Assembly: GCF_000298315.2 (NCBI RefSeq)
Contig: NZ_AEYE02000035.1
Coordinates: 62,001-126,000, forward strand
From: Rhizobium grahamii CCGE 502
GTDB taxonomy: Bacteria > Pseudomonadota > Alphaproteobacteria > Rhizobiales > Rhizobiaceae
Reading direction: 5' to 3'
Length of the DNA: 64,000 bases
Shown: positions 42,694-51,953 of the stretch, piece after piece
Numbering within the stretch: the first letter of the stretch is position 1
How the letters are laid out: each line of letters begins with the position of its first letter
Translations under genes and position numbers: made by a program
The notes under the pieces: generated by a model
Seen by the model: the letters and a program-made list of their open reading frames with translations, nothing else
Database searches by the model: none
What the model was told of the DNA's origin: nothing

Positions 42694-44604
42694 TCAGGCC
42701 TCCTTGAACCAAAAGGAGTCCGGCATGTAGAGGCCGAGATAGGAGGTCGGATCGAAGCCATAGAGCGCCTCGGCCGGCACGTTCTGGAGCTTGGCCGAAC
42801 GCAGGATCGGCTGCAAAGTGCTATTGATGAGGCCGATCGAGAAGACCTGCTGGGTATAGAGCGAGAGCATCTGGTGCCAGATCACCTCGCGCTCCTCGAA
42901 CCGCATCGTATCGCCCCAATGGTTCAGGAGATCGACGAGTTGCCGCACTTCCGGCAGGTCGGGAGGACTGCCTTCCTGCCCGGCGGAGAGGTAATGCATC
43001 CCCCACAGCGGCCACTGCAGTTGGTCATCCATGGTCGGGGCGAGCTGTCCCGGGGACATGTCGGCAGTTGCGACACCGTTTTCGATACCGTACCAAATCG
43101 ACATCATGATCGTTCCACTCATGGCGCGGCTGCGAAACACGTCGCGCTGCGATGTGCGGGTGTAAAGAGCGATCCCGACCTCGCGCCAATGGTCGCGCAC
43201 CAGTTCCAGGACGTCGGTATCGAGGTTGCTCTCGCCGGCCGTCTCGACGGTGATCTCGGCGCGGCGGCCATCCGGCAAAAGGCGAATCCCCTCGTCGTCG
43301 CGGTTCTTCAACCCAACCTCGTCGAGGAGCTTGTTTGCCTGCTCCTTGTCATGGGCAATGAAGGCATCCGCATATTCCTGCCGGAAGAGCGGGCTGTCGG
43401 GCAGCACGGTGTCGGCACTTGCCTTGCCAAGGCCGTAGAAGGCAACCATGTTGATTTCGTGCCGGTCGATCGCGAGAGACAGGGCACGCCGTACGCGGAC
43501 GTCGCGAAAGAGCTTGCGCCAGACATCGTCGGCGCAGTTGAGGTTCGGAAGCAGCGCCACGCGCGATCCACGCACCTGCTTCCACAGGCTGACCTTCACC
43601 GGGAACCGCTTCTCGGCATCCTTGAGGAAGGTGTAGTCATTGAAATCCACGCCGGTCGCCTGCAGGTCGGATTCACCGGCACCCGCCTTTGCCGCGATGA
43701 TCGAGGACGAGCTGACGTTCAGGATGAACTTGTCGATATAGGGAAGCTGCACCCCGTTCTCGTCAACCCGGTGGAAGAAGGCATTGCGCACGAACACGAA
43801 CTGTTCGGAGGGCAGGGGCGTCGTGTTTTGCCAAGGATCGAGTGTCGGCAGCTCCGGATTCTCGGGGCGCGATGCCCGAGACATCTTGATGTGCAGGTCG
43901 GCCCATTTCTTGACCCGGTTTTGCTTCATCAGCGCCGAAAGACGGAAATCGTCCTGGTACTTCTTGTGGAATTGCCTGAGGTAGTGGCCAGGGCCGAAAA
44001 TCACGAGAGGCAGCGGGCCGGCGAGGGCCGGCATGAACATTGGGTTGGGCCGTTCCCAGCTGTAGCGCACCGTCAGGTTATCGACGACCTCGAATTTCGG
44101 CAGGGTGCCATGCGGCCGCAGCTCGAGCGCACCACCGCCCGGCGTCAGGTCCTTGCTGAGGATCACGTCCTCCCACCAATAGCGGAAATCGTCGACGGTA
44201 AAGGGGTGGCCGTCGGACCAACGATGTCCTTCGCGCAGATGGAAGGTGAAGACCGTATCGTCGGTGGATTCGAAACCGAGCAGAATGTCCGGTTGGAACA
44301 TCAGGTGCTTGTCGTAACCAATCAGGCGGGAATAGCCGTAGACGGTCATGTAGCGGATGTCTTTCTGGCTTCCGATGATCGTTCGCACCGTGCCGCCATA
44401 GACGCCAGGCTGCCGCCCCTCAGCCTTCATGTTGACGATCCGCGGATGGGTCGGCAGCCGGTCCACCATGGCGGGAATACGGCCGGCCCGCAGCCAGTCC
44501 CGAAGGAATTCCGGTTCGATGTCACGATCCGCCGCCGCCTTTGCGACGGATGGAAGGACGGCGGAGCCGATCAGGCCAGTCAGAAACGTGCGTCGCGTTA
44601 CCAT
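42694..44604 (-). CDS. Peptide ABC transporter substrate-binding protein (family 5), Tat-type signal
   Basis: 636 residues. The N-terminus MVTRRTFLTGLIGSAVLPSV is a twin-arginine (Tat) signal, RR-x-F-L, with cleavage near AKAAA. The mature protein is SBP_bac_5: FHLREGHRWSDGHPFTVDDFRYWWED near residues 130-155, and ALSLAIDRHEINMVAFYGLG. Start chosen: ATG at 44604 with AAGGAG eight bases upstream, overlapping the ATPase gene by seven bases; a longer open frame to 44883 is rejected. Tat export means it folds, perhaps with a cofactor or ligand, in the cytoplasm. Length above the 540-residue norm suits the YejA-like subgroup. Confidence 0.9.
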   Translation of the reverse strand: MVTRRTFLTGLIGSAVLPSVAKAAADRDIEPEFLRDWLRAGRIPAMVDRLPTHPRIVNMKAEGRQPGVYGGTVRTIIGSQKDIRYMTVYGYSRLIGYDKHLMFQPDILLGFESTDDTVFTFHLREGHRWSDGHPFTVDDFRYWWEDVILSKDLTPGGGALELRPHGTLPKFEVVDNLTVRYSWERPNPMFMPALAGPLPLVIFGPGHYLRQFHKKYQDDFRLSALMKQNRVKKWADLHIKMSRASRPENPELPTLDPWQNTTPLPSEQFVFVRNAFFHRVDENGVQLPYIDKFILNVSSSSIIAAKAGAGESDLQATGVDFNDYTFLKDAEKRFPVKVSLWKQVRGSRVALLPNLNCADDVWRKLFRDVRVRRALSLAIDRHEINMVAFYGLGKASADTVLPDSPLFRQEYADAFIAHDKEQANKLLDEVGLKNRDDEGIRLLPDGRRAEITVETAGESNLDTDVLELVRDHWREVGIALYTRTSQRDVFRSRAMSGTIMMSIWYGIENGVATADMSPGQLAPTMDDQLQWPLWGMHYLSAGQEGSPPDLPEVRQLVDLLNHWGDTMRFEEREVIWHQMLSLYTQQVFSIGLINSTLQPILRSAKLQNVPAEALYGFDPTSYLGLYMPDSFWFKEA

Positions 44605-46490
44605 GAGCGGAGCTCCTTTGCGTCCGCACCCTTGCGAGCCCTGACAAGGTGACCGTTGCCGAGATCGGCATAGTCTAGCTCGGAAGCGTCGTCGTGTTCG
44701 GCCGTAAAGGTGATACCCCAGTTCTGCTTGTCGGCGGCGCCGTTCTTTCTTAGCGCCTCGAAGTCGAGTGGTCGGTCGAGGTCCGGGAAAGGAACGGCAG
44801 CCAGGAGCGACTTCGTGTAGGGATGAACAGGATCGCGCAGGATGATTTCGCGCGGCGCGATCTCGACGATACGCCCCTTGCACATCACGGCTATGCGGTC
44901 GGCCATGTAGTCGACGACCGCGAGGTTGTGCGAAATGAAGAGATAGGTAAGCCCGAGTTCCGTCTGCAGATCCTTGAGCAAGTTCAGGATCTGCGCCTGG
45001 ACCGACACGTCGAGTGCCGACACAGGTTCGTCAAGGATGATGAGCTTCGGCCCAAGCGCCAGTGCGCGGGCAATGCCTATGCGCTGTCGCTGGCCGCCGG
45101 AGAAACTGTGCGGATAGCGGTTTAGATATCGCCGGTCGAGGCCGATCGCACCCATCAGCGCCTCGACCCGCTGCCTGCGCTCGGCACTGTCGCCACGGTC
45201 ATGGATTTCCAGCGGCTCGCTGAGGATGTTCCTGACCGTCATGCGCGGTGAAAGCGACGACACCGGATCCTGGAACACCATCTGAATCTTCGTGCGCAGG
45301 TCCTGCAGGTCGTCGCCGGAAACATCCAAAACGTCGATGACGTCTTTGCCATCGTTGAAGATCACCGAACCGTTGTCGGGCGTCACGGCCCGCATGAGGA
45401 TCTTGCTGACGGTCGTCTTGCCGCATCCGGATTCTCCGACGAGCCCCAGGCATTCACCCCTGCGGATGTCGAAGCTGACGTCATCGACAGCGCGGACCGC
45501 GGCGGCTTCACGTGTTCCAAACAGTCCGCGATTGCGCGTCTTGAAGCTTTTCGTGAGATTGTTGACCGACAGGAGCAGTTCCGGGCCTTCGGCCTTCACC
45601 TTCTTCTTGCCGATCAGCGATTCGAGGTTGACAGGGACGTCCCTCAGCGCCTTGAGGCGCTCGCCGGCCCGCATGTCGAAATGCGGCACCGCGGCCATGA
45701 GCCCCTTGAGATACGGATGCTGCGGGTTGCGGAAAATCGGGCCCACCGGTCCCGCCTCCATGATCTCGCCGTGATAGATCACCACCACCTCGTCGGCCAT
45801 GTTGGCGACGACCCCGAGATCGTGGGTAATCAGCAGCATTGCCATGCCGAGCTTGTGCTGCAGGTCGCGCAACAGCTCCAAGATCTGCGCCTGGATCGTC
45901 ACGTCGAGTGCTGTCGTCGGCTCGTCGGCGATGAGGAGCGCCGGATTGCAGATCAGTGCCATCGCGATCATCGCACGCTGCCGCATGCCGCCCGAAAGCT
46001 CGAATGGGTACATGTCGAAGGTTCGCTTCGGATTGGCAAACCCGACAAGGCTAAGCATCTCCTCGGTCTTCTCGCGGGCCTCCTTGTTGTCGGCTTCCGT
46101 GTGGATCAAAAGCGCTTCGCTGATCTGGTTGCCGACCGTATGAAGCGGCGACAAGGATGTCATCGGCTCTTGAAAGATCGTCGCCATACGTCGACCCCGC
46201 AGGTCACGTATTTCCTCGCTGTCGCGCGAATACCTGAGGATGTCGGTCGTCTTGCCGTCCAGGGGGTCGGTAAACAGGATCCGGCCCTCGGCCTGCGCGG
46301 CATTCGGCAGAATGCCCATGATGGCCTGACTGATGACGGACTTTCCGGAGCCGGATTCTCCGACCAGCGCAGTGACCTTGCCTGGCAATATGCGGAGATT
46401 GGCGTTTCTTACGACGCGCAGTCGATCGCCGAAAACCGAGAATGAAATGTCGAGGTTCTCGATGCGCAACAGATCCGAGGCGGACGCCAT
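44598..46490 (-). CDS. Peptide ABC transporter, fused double ATPase (OppD-OppF / YejF type)
   Basis: 630 residues with two complete ATPase domains. First: Walker A LVGESGSGKSV, signature LSGGMRQRA, Walker B LLIADEPTTALD. Second: Walker A LVGESGCGKTT, signature FSGGQRQRIG, Walker B LIILDEPVSALD. A linker of about 40 residues (residues ~280-320, rich in lysine) joins them, followed by a 50-residue C-terminal tail. The gene is first of the importer genes and follows the cyclase by 153 bases. It overlaps the binding-protein start. It couples ATP hydrolysis to peptide uptake. Confidence 0.94.
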   Translation of the reverse strand: MASASDLLRIENLDISFSVFGDRLRVVRNANLRILPGKVTALVGESGSGKSVISQAIMGILPNAAQAEGRILFTDPLDGKTTDILRYSRDSEEIRDLRGRRMATIFQEPMTSLSPLHTVGNQISEALLIHTEADNKEAREKTEEMLSLVGFANPKRTFDMYPFELSGGMRQRAMIAMALICNPALLIADEPTTALDVTIQAQILELLRDLQHKLGMAMLLITHDLGVVANMADEVVVIYHGEIMEAGPVGPIFRNPQHPYLKGLMAAVPHFDMRAGERLKALRDVPVNLESLIGKKKVKAEGPELLLSVNNLTKSFKTRNRGLFGTREAAAVRAVDDVSFDIRRGECLGLVGESGCGKTTVSKILMRAVTPDNGSVIFNDGKDVIDVLDVSGDDLQDLRTKIQMVFQDPVSSLSPRMTVRNILSEPLEIHDRGDSAERRQRVEALMGAIGLDRRYLNRYPHSFSGGQRQRIGIARALALGPKLIILDEPVSALDVSVQAQILNLLKDLQTELGLTYLFISHNLAVVDYMADRIAVMCKGRIVEIAPREIILRDPVHPYTKSLLAAVPFPDLDRPLDFEALRKNGAADKQNWGITFTAEHDDASELDYADLGNGHLVRARKGADAKELRSW

Positions 46491-46643
46491 ACCAATGAAA
46501 TTCCCCAGTTATTCTTTGTTCCCGTTAAGGCACACTAGCGTACCGCAATCAGGGTGTCCAGTTGATGACGGACACGGAAAAAACTGGTGCGTTTCAAGGG
46601 ATTGTAAAGGTCGGCTGCCGACCCTTTGCCAGGTATTGGAACG

Positions 46644-47987
46644 CTACTGGACGAACTTCTCGACGACAGGCTTTTCGGCCTGCCGGCGTGCGTCTCGATG
46701 AAGCATGATGACCTGCTCGGCTTCCGAAAGGCCGATCGGAGCCACCTCGCCGAAGCCTTCCTCGACATGGATCGCCGGCGCCGCGACACGGGGCTGCAAG
46801 ACGGTGACCTTCTGGCGGACCCCGCGAAGCTTTTCCTCGCCGAGAGTATGCCATTCGCCGCCGCAATAACCGGCAAATGCCTGGCTTGCAACGACCTCGC
46901 TTGAATATTTCTTCGTCAATGACTGCAGGCGCTGCACTTCGTTGACGGCGGAGCCGAACGCCGAGAAGGTCAACCGGTCCTTGAGACCGACATTGCCGAA
47001 CATCACGTTGCCGACGTGCAGCCCGATGCCGTAGGACACCTTGCTGAGGCCCTGCTCGAGACGCTCCTTGTTCAGTTCGGCGACACGCGCTTGCGCCTGG
47101 TGAACGGCGGAGAGCGCAGCCTGACAGGCGATCTTGGAGGGGTCCTTGTGGCGACCACAGGGATAGACCGCCAGAAATCCGTCTCCGAGGAAGCTCAAGA
47201 TTTCGCCGCCATTGCGGTTAAAGGGCGCGGCGATCGCGTCAAAGAACTGGTTCAGCGTGTCGATATAGGCCTGCCGGCCCTCCTTTTCGGCATAGACGGT
47301 CGACTGGCGCATGTCGCCCATGACGAGCGCGGCGCGGATCGTCTCGCCGTCGCCGCGACGGATCTGGCCGTTGAGCACGCGCTTGCCGGCATCGCCTCCG
47401 AGATAGGTGGTCAGCATGTTGTTGGCGAGCTTGCCGAGGACGGCCATCTTCGCAGCGACCGCAAGGTGGTTCTGCATGCGCAGCAGCGCGTCGATCATGT
47501 CATCTGAGAATCCGACATGGCTATCCGTCGACCATGACCCCATCATCCCCTGGACGGACCCGTCGCCAAACGGCTGGACAAAGGCGAGGTAGTCGGTGAT
47601 CCCCTCCTGCCTGAGGTCGATGAACACGGGGAACTCGGCCGGACCGTCGGCCGGGATACGGCGTCGAATGTGCTGCAGGTTGTTGTCGAGGAGATAGTAA
47701 TAGGGGCTTTGCAGGAAGCGGTCAGGCTTCTGGCCGGCGGTGTGGCGATAGCCTTCGATCGTGACGCCACTCGCACGCCGCCAAGTAAAGCTCAAGGCAT
47801 CGTAGAGCGGGTGCAGCATCGAGAAGGTCAGGTGCACGCGCGAGATCGGCAGGCCGGCGGAGGCGATCCGCTCGCAAAACCCGCGCACGATCGTCTCGAG
47901 ATCATCGCCAGCCAGGGAGGAATTTGTCAGCCACTCGGCAACCCGGTCCAATAAAATAGACGAGACGCTGGATTCGATGGTGCCCAT
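46644..47987 (-). CDS. Class III nucleotide-cyclase-like protein with unusual substrate-site residues
   Basis: About 447 residues from the chosen ATG at 47987; ATG 48005 is possible. Residues 1 to about 200 form a conserved soluble domain I cannot name; the cyclase fold starts around 215. Metal-binding aspartates are present: D225 (MGDMRQS) and D269 (FLGDGFLA); the transition-state pair N349/R353 (SAVNEVQRL) is present too. But the residues that pick adenine are not the usual K and D: they are S265 (ILSFLGDG) and S346 (FGSAVN). This leaves adenylate, guanylate or no cyclase activity open. It heads the minus-strand run that ends with a cyclic-nucleotide-binding protein. Confidence 0.85.
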   Translation of the reverse strand: MGTIESSVSSILLDRVAEWLTNSSLAGDDLETIVRGFCERIASAGLPISRVHLTFSMLHPLYDALSFTWRRASGVTIEGYRHTAGQKPDRFLQSPYYYLLDNNLQHIRRRIPADGPAEFPVFIDLRQEGITDYLAFVQPFGDGSVQGMMGSWSTDSHVGFSDDMIDALLRMQNHLAVAAKMAVLGKLANNMLTTYLGGDAGKRVLNGQIRRGDGETIRAALVMGDMRQSTVYAEKEGRQAYIDTLNQFFDAIAAPFNRNGGEILSFLGDGFLAVYPCGRHKDPSKIACQAALSAVHQAQARVAELNKERLEQGLSKVSYGIGLHVGNVMFGNVGLKDRLTFSAFGSAVNEVQRLQSLTKKYSSEVVASQAFAGYCGGEWHTLGEEKLRGVRQKVTVLQPRVAAPAIHVEEGFGEVAPIGLSEAEQVIMLHRDARRQAEKPVVEKFVQ

Positions 47988-48456
47988 TCTCGGTAGTGTC
48001 CTCATAGAGCACGTCCACTCCAAAAACGCCAGAAACCCTGCCTGCAGCATCTTCTGCGCAAGAGGGGAAGGAGGATGGACGAGCGGTAATATTGTGTCAA
48101 CGATCTGCCGGGAGCCCGGCAGTGGCACCTGTCAACCCGTTGATGTGATGGGCAGGGCAGGCAATCCTTTCGCGTTTCGTTACTCCCTGTAAATAGGCAG
48201 CGCGGAGGCCCCGAACAATGGTGGTTGATGAGTTTTTGAAGCCTGGCGGATGCTCCCGGGACGGGCTGAGTCATTTTTGCCACACTCACAGCACACGAAG
48301 GGGTGGTGTCGCCGCCCCCCACCGCACCGCCTGTGAGCGAAGCCTTGTCAAAACCCGTCGTCCCAGCATCGGCTCAGCATGCAGTGAAGGCGGGTTTCAA
48401 TTGCTCCGGTCTTCCATTAGATCAGGGGACCCTTCAGCATTCACGCGAGATCTCCC
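47988..48456. other. Divergent intergenic region, no supported gene
   Basis: About 470 bases between the cyclase-like gene (minus) and the nucleotide-sugar dehydrogenase gene (plus). Open frames in it lack ribosome sites and known domains. It must hold the promoters for the long minus-strand run and for the dehydrogenase gene; no clear operator was seen. Confidence 0.5.
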
Positions 48457-49797
48457 TTGGCAAGTTCCCCCGCCCACGACGCCCTTTCCCGCAAGATCGA
48501 AGCACGGACCGCCCGGGCTGGCGTCATCGGGCTCGGCTATGTCGGGCTGCCGCTGGCGATCGCCATTGCCCGGAGCGGCTTTGCCGTCACCGGATTCGAC
48601 ATTGACCCCGCCAAGATCGTCTCGCTCGAGGCGAAACACTCCTACATCGATGCTGTAGCAAGTGACGACCTTGCGTTGGCGACCGACAATAAGCGCTTTT
48701 CGGCCACCACGGATTTTGCCCTGCTTGCTGATTGCGACGTCATCATCATTTGCGTTCCGACGCCACTCACCCGCCACCGCGACCCGGACCTCTCCTTCGT
48801 CGACGCAACGGCCCGGTCGATCGCAAAGCATCTGAGAAGCGGCCAGCTCGTTGTGTTGGAATCAACGACCTATCCCGGCACTACAGACGATGTCGTCAAG
48901 GTCATCCTGGAGACCACCGGTCTGAAATCCGGCACCGACTTTTTCATCGGGTTCTCGCCGGAGCGCGAGGATCCCGGCAACCAGCACTTCAACACGGCAA
49001 CCATTCCGAAGATCGTCGCAGGCGACGGCGCGGATGCCCTCTTATTGATGGTTCGTTTTTATGGCGCCGCGGTCAAGACCGTCGTTCCGGTGTCGTCGAA
49101 TGCAACCGCGGAGGCGGTCAAGCTGACGGAGAATATCTTCCGGTCCGTCAACATTGCCCTCGTCAACGAGTTGAAGACGGTCTACGCCGCCATGGGGATT
49201 GATGTCTGGGAAGTCATCGACGCGGCAAAGACCAAGCCCTTCGGCTACATGCCATTCTACCCTGGCCCCGGTCTCGGCGGGCACTGCATTCCGATCGACC
49301 CCTTCTACCTGACATGGAAGTCGCGCGAATACGAGCTGCCGACCCGCTTCATCGAACTCGCCGGCGAAATCAACTCGGCCATGCCGCGCTACGTGATCGC
49401 AAAGCTGGCGGAGGCGCTGGACATGCGTGCCGGCAAGGCGCTCAGCCGCTCGCGGGTGCTGGTCCTTGGCCTCGCCTACAAGAAGAACGTCGCCGACATC
49501 CGCGAAAGCCCGTCGCTGCGCCTGATCGAGATCATCGAGGAGCGTGGCGGGAAGGCCGACTATCACGATCCGCTGGTCGGCGAGATCCCCTCGACACGCG
49601 AGTATCAGCACCTGAAGGGCCGCGCGTCGGTCGATCTCACACCCGAAACGATCTCATCCTATGACGCAATCCTCGTCGCGACGGACCATGACCAGGTCGA
49701 CTATTCGGCGATCACCCGCAACGCCCCGCTGATCGTCGATACCCGCAATGTCTTTTCTAGGCTAGGCCTCTCCGGAGACCACATCATCAAGGCTTGA
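48457..49797 (+). CDS. UDP-sugar dehydrogenase (UDP-GlcNAc/ManNAc 6-dehydrogenase type)
   Basis: 446 residues. GLGYVGLPLA (25-34) is the NAD-binding motif; EST and PER segments VVLESTTYPGTTDD and IGFSPEREDPG follow; the catalytic region is VKLTENIFR (K222) and GPGLGGHCIPIDPFY with the catalytic C277. This form of the active site is that of the WbpA/TviB/WecC group rather than the Ugd group, so the product is probably a UDP-hexosaminuronate. Start: TTG at 48457, the only good start in frame near the N-terminus, with weak GAGA upstream. It ends 11 bases inside the end of the convergent DUF3095 gene. It supplies an acidic sugar for a polysaccharide. Confidence 0.9.
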   Translation: MASSPAHDALSRKIEARTARAGVIGLGYVGLPLAIAIARSGFAVTGFDIDPAKIVSLEAKHSYIDAVASDDLALATDNKRFSATTDFALLADCDVIIICVPTPLTRHRDPDLSFVDATARSIAKHLRSGQLVVLESTTYPGTTDDVVKVILETTGLKSGTDFFIGFSPEREDPGNQHFNTATIPKIVAGDGADALLLMVRFYGAAVKTVVPVSSNATAEAVKLTENIFRSVNIALVNELKTVYAAMGIDVWEVIDAAKTKPFGYMPFYPGPGLGGHCIPIDPFYLTWKSREYELPTRFIELAGEINSAMPRYVIAKLAEALDMRAGKALSRSRVLVLGLAYKKNVADIRESPSLRLIEIIEERGGKADYHDPLVGEIPSTREYQHLKGRASVDLTPETISSYDAILVATDHDQVDYSAITRNAPLIVDTRNVFSRLGLSGDHIIKA

Positions 49798-50965
49798 TGT
49801 CGGCGGGCGAAAACGTCTTGCCTGAAATCTGGCTTGCGGCGACGGCATAGCCGCCGCTGGCGCCGTCGATGAAATGCACATGGTCGCGCGACATCGGTGT
49901 CGGCACGAAACAGGTCATCAGGGCAGAAGACTGGCGATGCAGCCCGTAGCGGGCGACGCCCTTTGCCTTTCCCTCCTCAAGTAGCCTCTCGATCCGGGCA
50001 AGATGCGCCGCATCAACGTCGATCGTCATTTTCAGGCCGTCGTCAAACTTGCGGAAATCGGAATTGCCAGACACGTCTTCGGTGTAGCGCCGGGCGTCGA
50101 AACGGCCGAGCTTCAGCCCGAGCGTGTGCAGCGCGACTATCAGGAGGCTCTGGAAAAGGATGTATAGCTTCACGCCGAGCCGCTTGCCCGCCGGCGCAAG
50201 CGCCCGTGCCTCGCGGTCGAAACCCTTTATCGAAAAGGAAAATTCAGGGCCACCTGATGGAACCGGATGGCCGCCGCGCCCCGCTTCTGCGGCAAGGGCA
50301 ATCACCTCGGTCACGAGCTTGCGGAATTCCGGACTCGGCCTTCCGTCCTCTGCCGGTATGGCAATGATCGAGACGATCTCTCCATTATGGGCCTTGATCG
50401 GGTTCCACCGGCAGGACAGGCCAGTCAGATCGGGGCGCGCCCCTGAGGGCGCCTGCTCGATGCCATAGCGACCGCTCTTCATCTGCCGCTCGGCCCAGGC
50501 CGCGCCACCGCCGGCAAACATCGCATAAGTGACGTTCTCACTCGCCGCATGGCGCGCGACACGCACGTCGAGCCCCTCCTTGCGAATATCCGCGAGCGGC
50601 ACGATCGCCACGCGCAGCGCAAGATCGAGTTCTTCCTGCACCCACCGCTGCGTTGCCGCCAATGCGCCGCGCGCAGCATTCTCCAGATCGTAGGGCAGTG
50701 CGACGACCGCGCCGTCGCCGCCGAATACGTATGGATAGTCGCCCTTGTCCACCGCGTTGAGGATAGCCGAAATGACGCTGGCGCCGGCCATGTTGACGTC
50801 CTTGTAGCGACCGGCGCCAATGGCGTTAGTCGATCCGACAATGTCAGCAACCGCCAAGAACCAGCCGTCGGGCAACGGCCGGTAGTTGCTGGTGTCGGTC
50901 ACCCGCTCGAAGTCGGTAAAGACAGGCACATCGGCATAGAATCGATCGTTGGACAGGTCGCTCAT
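49787..50965 (-). CDS. DUF3095 protein, cyclase-like
   Basis: 392 residues. The N-terminal half resembles a class III cyclase: AVADIVGSTNAIG with D41 and a second acidic site VFGGDGAVVALP with D84; the position of the adenine-specifying lysine is V80, so it may be inactive or unusual. The C-terminal half (about 200-390) is unique to the family, ending DHVHFIDGASGGYA. Start chosen: ATG at 50965; an open frame to 51226 is unsupported. It overlaps the convergent dehydrogenase gene by 11 bases. DUF3095 function is unknown; cyclase-like fold is the only clue. Divergent from the small methyltransferase gene. Confidence 0.85.
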   Translation of the reverse strand: MSDLSNDRFYADVPVFTDFERVTDTSNYRPLPDGWFLAVADIVGSTNAIGAGRYKDVNMAGASVISAILNAVDKGDYPYVFGGDGAVVALPYDLENAARGALAATQRWVQEELDLALRVAIVPLADIRKEGLDVRVARHAASENVTYAMFAGGGAAWAERQMKSGRYGIEQAPSGARPDLTGLSCRWNPIKAHNGEIVSIIAIPAEDGRPSPEFRKLVTEVIALAAEAGRGGHPVPSGGPEFSFSIKGFDREARALAPAGKRLGVKLYILFQSLLIVALHTLGLKLGRFDARRYTEDVSGNSDFRKFDDGLKMTIDVDAAHLARIERLLEEGKAKGVARYGLHRQSSALMTCFVPTPMSRDHVHFIDGASGGYAVAASQISGKTFSPADIKP

Positions 50966-51091
50966 GTCAGAAAACCTAGCACAGACCCATGCTGCCACTG
51001 CAATGCGATTTTGCATGTACGGCAATCGACGGCCTGGGGTTTCATATGGTAGCACCGAAGCGAAAATATAAATGAATGGACAAGGACATAG

Positions 51092-51571
51092 ATGAGCCGC
51101 CTGGACAGTTTCATCCGCCGCCTGACGGCTCAGCGCGACATTTTGAATGCCGTAGTCGAACTGGTGAACGGGACAGAAGGCCCTGTCCTTGAGTTCGGCC
51201 TCGGCAACGGGCGCACCTATGATCACCTGCGCGAGGTTTTTCCGGGGCGGCGCATCGTTGCCTTCGACCGCGAGGTACGCTCCTATTCCTTATCGACGCC
51301 CCCAACGGAAAACATGGTGACGGGCGATATCCGGGAGTCCGGCCAGGCGTTCGTCGGCATCGGCGCAGCACTCGCGCATGCCGATATCGGCACCGGCCAT
51401 GACAACATCGATGCCATCACGCTGACATGGCTGCCGCAGCTGATGGTCGGCGTGCTTGTCAAAGGCGGAATTGCGGTCAGCGGGCTGCCGCTCGATCGCC
51501 CAGAGCTCGAGCCCATCGTACTGCCGTCAGGCGTTAAGGAGGGGCGCTACTACCTTTACCGACGGATCTAG
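51092..51571 (+). CDS. Small class I SAM-dependent methyltransferase-like protein
   Basis: 159 residues. PVLEFGLGNGRTYDHL (about residues 31-46) is a Rossmann SAM-binding motif I, and IVAFDREVRSY the acidic loop after beta 2; NIDAITLTWLPQLM matches the beta 4 region. It is shorter than typical methyltransferases (200+), and lacks clear substrate domain. Start ATG 51092, with AAGGA 8 bases upstream. It is divergent from the DUF3095 gene and alone. Function is unknown. Confidence 0.7.
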   Translation: MSRLDSFIRRLTAQRDILNAVVELVNGTEGPVLEFGLGNGRTYDHLREVFPGRRIVAFDREVRSYSLSTPPTENMVTGDIRESGQAFVGIGAALAHADIGTGHDNIDAITLTWLPQLMVGVLVKGGIAVSGLPLDRPELEPIVLPSGVKEGRYYLYRRI

Positions 51572-51953
51572 ACCGCTTTTGTGCCCGCCGAGGGATTGAT
51601 CCCCAAAACGAAATTTCACGGCCTGGTAGCTCGCCGCCGCGAAAATGCCTTTGGCTCCTCCACGTATATTGTCGGCGTCGGACCGACGATAAAAACCAGT
51701 GGTCGCTTCCAGCATCAGCCTGACTTTTGGCGCAAAGCTATCGTCGGCCACGCGGCATGCCGATGGGGGGAAGCCTGTTTCCGCGCGCCGCGCCTCGATA
51801 AGCGCCGACGGCCTGAGTTCGGACCGCGTCGCTATGTTTTCACAATCGATCGCTGTTGACGCGTTAGCCAAGGCGACACTTACAATGCCGTATCCACATA
51901 GGCGACGCGCGACCCCGCCAGCTACGCATTGTCGTCGACGCCACCTTAGTACG
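51572..51953. other. Intergenic stretch without a supported gene
   Basis: About 380 bases between the small methyltransferase and the end of the FkbM gene. Open frames on both strands are rich in rare-looking combinations and have no start context; a minus-strand frame from 52081 overlaps the FkbM gene out of frame. I see no gene here. Confidence 0.5.

Noticed and set aside
42874-44652. Plus-strand open frame of 592 codons
   Set aside because: Antisense shadow of the peptide-binding-protein gene; composition is that of a mirror frame, and the minus-strand gene has a clear signal peptide and family motifs.
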